The notes under the pieces: model-generated
The model's database searches: none
What the model was told of the DNA's origin: nothing
What the model saw: only the letters and a program-made list of their open reading frames with translations
Position numbers and translations under genes: made by a program
Shown here: one piece after another, positions 6,802 to 8,931 of the stretch
Layout of the letters: each line of letters starts with the position of its first letter
Numbering within the stretch: position 1 is the first letter of the stretch
Assembly: GCA_041569895.1 (NCBI GenBank)
Contig: JBFFXF010000291.1
Coordinates: 1 to 8,931 of the forward strand
DNA length: 8,931 nt
Direction of reading: 5' to 3'
Source: JBFFXF01 sp041569895
Lineage (GTDB): Bacteria; Planctomycetota; UBA8108; JACQVS01

Positions 6802-6882
6802 AAGGAAGGCAGGAAACTCAGGAAAGCAGGAAACGGAAGAACCAGACGCGTTTCCTGCCTTCCTGCTCTTCCTGCCTTCCTT
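6802..6882. repeat. 34-nt purine/pyrimidine inverted repeat in convergent junction
   Basis: The arm 6802-6835 (purine-rich, repeating GGAAA/GCAGGAAA units) pairs with 6849-6882 (TTTCCTGCCTTCC-type units) at 30 of 34 positions, leaving a 13-base spacer. Each arm is also internally repetitive at about 8-9 bases. It sits between the stops of the aminotransferase (6771) and the S41 peptidase (6958), so either transcript would form a long hairpin. A bidirectional terminator or 3'-end stabiliser is plausible; a purely mutational low-complexity origin is also possible. Confidence 0.7.
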
Positions 6883-6957
6883 GCCCTGCTTTCTGCCGTC
6901 AGACTCTCGCGAACGGAGTGGAGCAGCCGTGTCGGGAACGGGAACGAGGACCGGTCG
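6883..6957. other. Remainder of convergent spacer with short GGGAAC repeat
   Basis: Beyond the inverted repeat the spacer holds further pyrimidine-rich bases (TTGCCCTGCTTTCTGCC) and a short direct repeat, GGGAAC-GGGAAC-GAGGAC (about 6934-6951), just before the S41 stop at 6958-6960. The hexamer style recalls the GGAATC repeat at 730-777. No gene or promoter was seen. Confidence 0.45.
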
Positions 6958-8931
6958 TCAGCGTTCCGCCACCTCGATCGCCCTTTCCAGTAGCTCATCG
7001 CGCTCTGCTCGGATGCCGGCGATGGTTCTTTTCGCCGGGATCGTCGGGCGGATGCCCCGGCCGTGATGTTGCTTGCCGTCCTGGGTCAGAACGCGCATTC
7101 CGGTGAACGCGATGCGGTAGCCGCCCGGGAGCTCGATGGCGTTGACGTTGCCGTTGGTGCCGGCCGTCGGCTCGCCGACGATCTCTCCGACGCGGTGATG
7201 CGCGACGATGCCGAGGAACGTTTCCGCCGCGCTGATCGCCCGGCCGTCCGTGATGAAGACGCGTCGCGCTGTCAGGGTCGGTTTCCTCGGCGTCACCGGC
7301 CAGCCCGAGCGGCGGTACTCGATCTCGCGGCGGTCGGGGAGCTCGATGTGCGGGATGTGCCACTGCGGAGATTCGAGCGGTTTCTCGGTCAGGTGCGCGA
7401 GCAGTGTCAATGGCGCCTGCGTGCCCGGGTAGCCGCGCAGGTCGAGCACCAGCGCCTTCGCCGATCGCAAGCGCGGGAGCTCGGCGTCGAGCCGTTCCTG
7501 GTCGAGCCGGTCGAGGTCGACGTAGACGACACCTGGACGCACTTCCGCGACGACGTCGGGCCGCGGCTCGCGCAGGGAGTGCGCGTTCGCGTCCGGCGCG
7601 ACGGTGACCTCGCGCCGCTTGCCGTCCGTCGATCTCATCGTCAGCGTCACCGGGTCCGACCGCAGCCGGAGCTCCGTCAGGCCGCGGTGGCGTCGCCACT
7701 GCGGTGTCGGTGAGGAGATCGTCTCGCCGACCTCATCGAGCGCCTTTTTCGCCGCCGTGCCGTCGATCGCCTCGACGATGTCGCCGGCGCGCAGATCGAG
7801 GTCCGCTCTCGCCACGGTGATGACGAGCTTGCCCTCCGCGACGTCCCACAGAAGCGGCAGCGGCTGTCGGGGTGGCTCGCCGGGGAAGGTCACCCGGCCG
7901 TGCCCGTCGTGGAGCTTTGCCACCAGTCGCCGGAGCGTGCCGGGGAAGGACACCGCGTCCGCATCGTTCGCCGCCGAGCGAAGCGCGCCGGTCAGCGCGG
8001 CCTCCCAGTCGGTGTCGACGACGTCGAAGTAGGGATAGAAGTGCTGCAGGACGTTCCAGGCGAGAATGACGCCGGCGAGGCGCGTCGCGCGGTCGTCGCC
8101 GCTGTACTCCGTGACGACGTCGTCCTTCGACTCGGCTCCGGCGTCCCCCGGGACATGCGGCAGCGTTCCCCTGGCGTCGCCGAGGACGCTCAGCGGGACC
8201 GCGCACGAGACGCCACCGCCGAGGTCGGCGCGGAACTGATCGTCCGGCCGACGCACGTCGTCGGGCACCTGGCCGTCGACGAGGAGACGCCGCTTTCGCT
8301 CGCTGCGGTAGACCGACTTGACGGCACCGTCGCCGAAGCCGTCGTGCGACCACGTGACGACGGCGAGCTTCGCGCTCCGCGGCGCCCTGAGCGCGTCGGG
8401 GAGCCGCGGACGACGTCCGGTGCGGTGGATGCTCACCGTCGGCGCCACCGGTCGAAAGAGCTCCTCGAGCGTCGCGACCAGCTCCCTCGCGTTCCTGGCG
8501 GGCTCGACACGCGCGACCGCCTCGACCGTGAACGCGTCCCAGTCGGCCCCCGCCGCCTGGTCGGCCGGATGGAAGTGGCGCACGTACCCGACCAGCCTCG
8601 CCAGCGCGACGAGGTTCGTCAGGCCGCGTCGCGTCAGCGCCCGCGGCGGCTCCGCCTGGCGGCGAACCACGGTCGCCACCGGTTCGAGCCTCACGTCATC
8701 GAGCCATGCCGTGCCGGAAGGCAGGATCATCAGCCCGACGTTGATGTGCTCCGCATCGTCGGCGACGTTGCCGACGATCTCGTGGCGCTTCCAGACGACG
8801 CCCGTGACCGGTCGGTCCGCCATGTTGTCGAAGAATCCGGGCTGCCCGCCCGCCCGATCGACGCGAAGCCACATCTGCGCCCGCGTCGCCCCGCCGGTGC
8901 GGATCGCCGCGCTCAGCCGTACCCGCTTGCC
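6958..8931 (-). CDS. S41-family peptidase with N-terminal galactose-binding-like domain (5' truncated)
   Basis: The frame runs open through the window end at 8931 (G-K-R-V-R-L-S...), so the ATG at 8874 is internal; 657 residues are visible. Numbering from the first visible codon, residues 1-84 form a beta-sandwich, carbohydrate-binding-like domain (RVRLSAAIRTG, FFDNMADRPV, TAWLDDVRLE). Two related helical segments follow (about 103-169, HFHPADQAAGADWDAF; about 283-349, HFYPYFDVVDTDWEAA). Next come a PDZ-like region (about 354-450, LRAGDIVEAIDG) and the S41 catalytic core (LVLDLRGYPG; nucleophile S567 in AISAAETF; GEPTAGTNG 586-594; GRGIRP 624-629). H344 in KLHDGHGRV is the likely catalytic His. 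The CtpA-type lysine is not at its usual place, favouring an S41B/tricorn-like Ser/His arrangement. Probably exported, but the leader is outside the window. It likely cleaves peptides or protein tails in the envelope; substrate unknown. No operon partner is visible. Confidence 0.88.
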   Translation of the reverse strand, partial: GKRVRLSAAIRTGGATRAQMWLRVDRAGGQPGFFDNMADRPVTGVVWKRHEIVGNVADDAEHINVGLMILPSGTAWLDDVRLEPVATVVRRQAEPPRALTRRGLTNLVALARLVGYVRHFHPADQAAGADWDAFTVEAVARVEPARNARELVATLEELFRPVAPTVSIHRTGRRPRLPDALRAPRSAKLAVVTWSHDGFGDGAVKSVYRSERKRRLLVDGQVPDDVRRPDDQFRADLGGGVSCAVPLSVLGDARGTLPHVPGDAGAESKDDVVTEYSGDDRATRLAGVILAWNVLQHFYPYFDVVDTDWEAALTGALRSAANDADAVSFPGTLRRLVAKLHDGHGRVTFPGEPPRQPLPLLWDVAEGKLVITVARADLDLRAGDIVEAIDGTAAKKALDEVGETISSPTPQWRRHRGLTELRLRSDPVTLTMRSTDGKRREVTVAPDANAHSLREPRPDVVAEVRPGVVYVDLDRLDQERLDAELPRLRSAKALVLDLRGYPGTQAPLTLLAHLTEKPLESPQWHIPHIELPDRREIEYRRSGWPVTPRKPTLTARRVFITDGRAISAAETFLGIVAHHRVGEIVGEPTAGTNGNVNAIELPGGYRIAFTGMRVLTQDGKQHHGRGIRPTIPAKRTIAGIRAERDELLERAIEVAER

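Noticed and set aside
6768..6804. TTGACT followed by TATAAG as a + strand promoter after the aminotransferase.
   Set aside because: Spacing is 25 nt instead of about 17, and no + strand gene follows before the convergent S41 gene.
6732..6882. Mobile-element ends, from the palindromes around the second convergent junction.
   Set aside because: No transposase, target-site duplication or conserved terminal repeat is present; the hairpins are low-complexity and fit a gene-end spacer better.
8872..8874. ATG at 8874 as the start of the S41 peptidase.
   Set aside because: The upstream codons to 8931 (GKRVRLSAAIRTGG) are the expected first strands of the beta-sandwich domain, so the start lies beyond the window.

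Overview
The window is GC-rich bacterial DNA carrying five protein genes, two of them cut by the window ends. The gene content points to Planctomycetota or a close relative such as other PVC bacteria. It holds a planctomycete-type cytochrome/DUF1549/DUF1553 protein paired with a DUF1501 protein, a secreted protein ending in a dockerin-like calcium-binding module, and a large S41 peptidase with an N-terminal galactose-binding-like domain. This taxonomic call is inference from protein families; there is no rRNA or marker gene.

Layout. (1) 1-728, + strand: the 3' part of a secreted repeat protein with Ig/PKD-like acidic repeats and a paired dockerin-like tail. (2) 729-823: a short convergent junction with a degenerate GGAATC-type tandem repeat and a perfect 18-bp hairpin. 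(3) 824-5246, - strand: a two-gene operon, upstream the 961-aa PSCyt1/DUF1549/F5-8C/DUF1553 protein and, 25 nt later, a 503-aa DUF1501 protein with a Tat-like leader. (4) 5247-5478: a divergent promoter region. (5) 5479-6771, + strand: a complete DegT/DnrJ/EryC1/StrS-type PLP aminotransferase with a strong Shine-Dalgarno, standing alone. (6) 6772-6957: a second convergent junction with a 34-nt purine/pyrimidine inverted repeat. (7) 6958-8931, - strand: an S41-family peptidase whose 5' end lies outside the window.

How the genes may work together. Four of the five proteins look exported: Sec leader and two CxxCH haem sites for the cytochrome protein, Tat-like leader for DUF1501, and extracytoplasmic domain types for the dockerin and S41 proteins. 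The cytochrome/DUF1501 pair is the only clear operon; its family is abundant in planctomycetes, but I know of no established biochemical role. The aminotransferase has no sugar-nucleotide partners in the window, so its substrate cannot be read here. No phage, transposon, CRISPR or RNA gene was seen. The most notable non-coding signals are the two long hairpins, one in each convergent junction, built from unrelated sequences.
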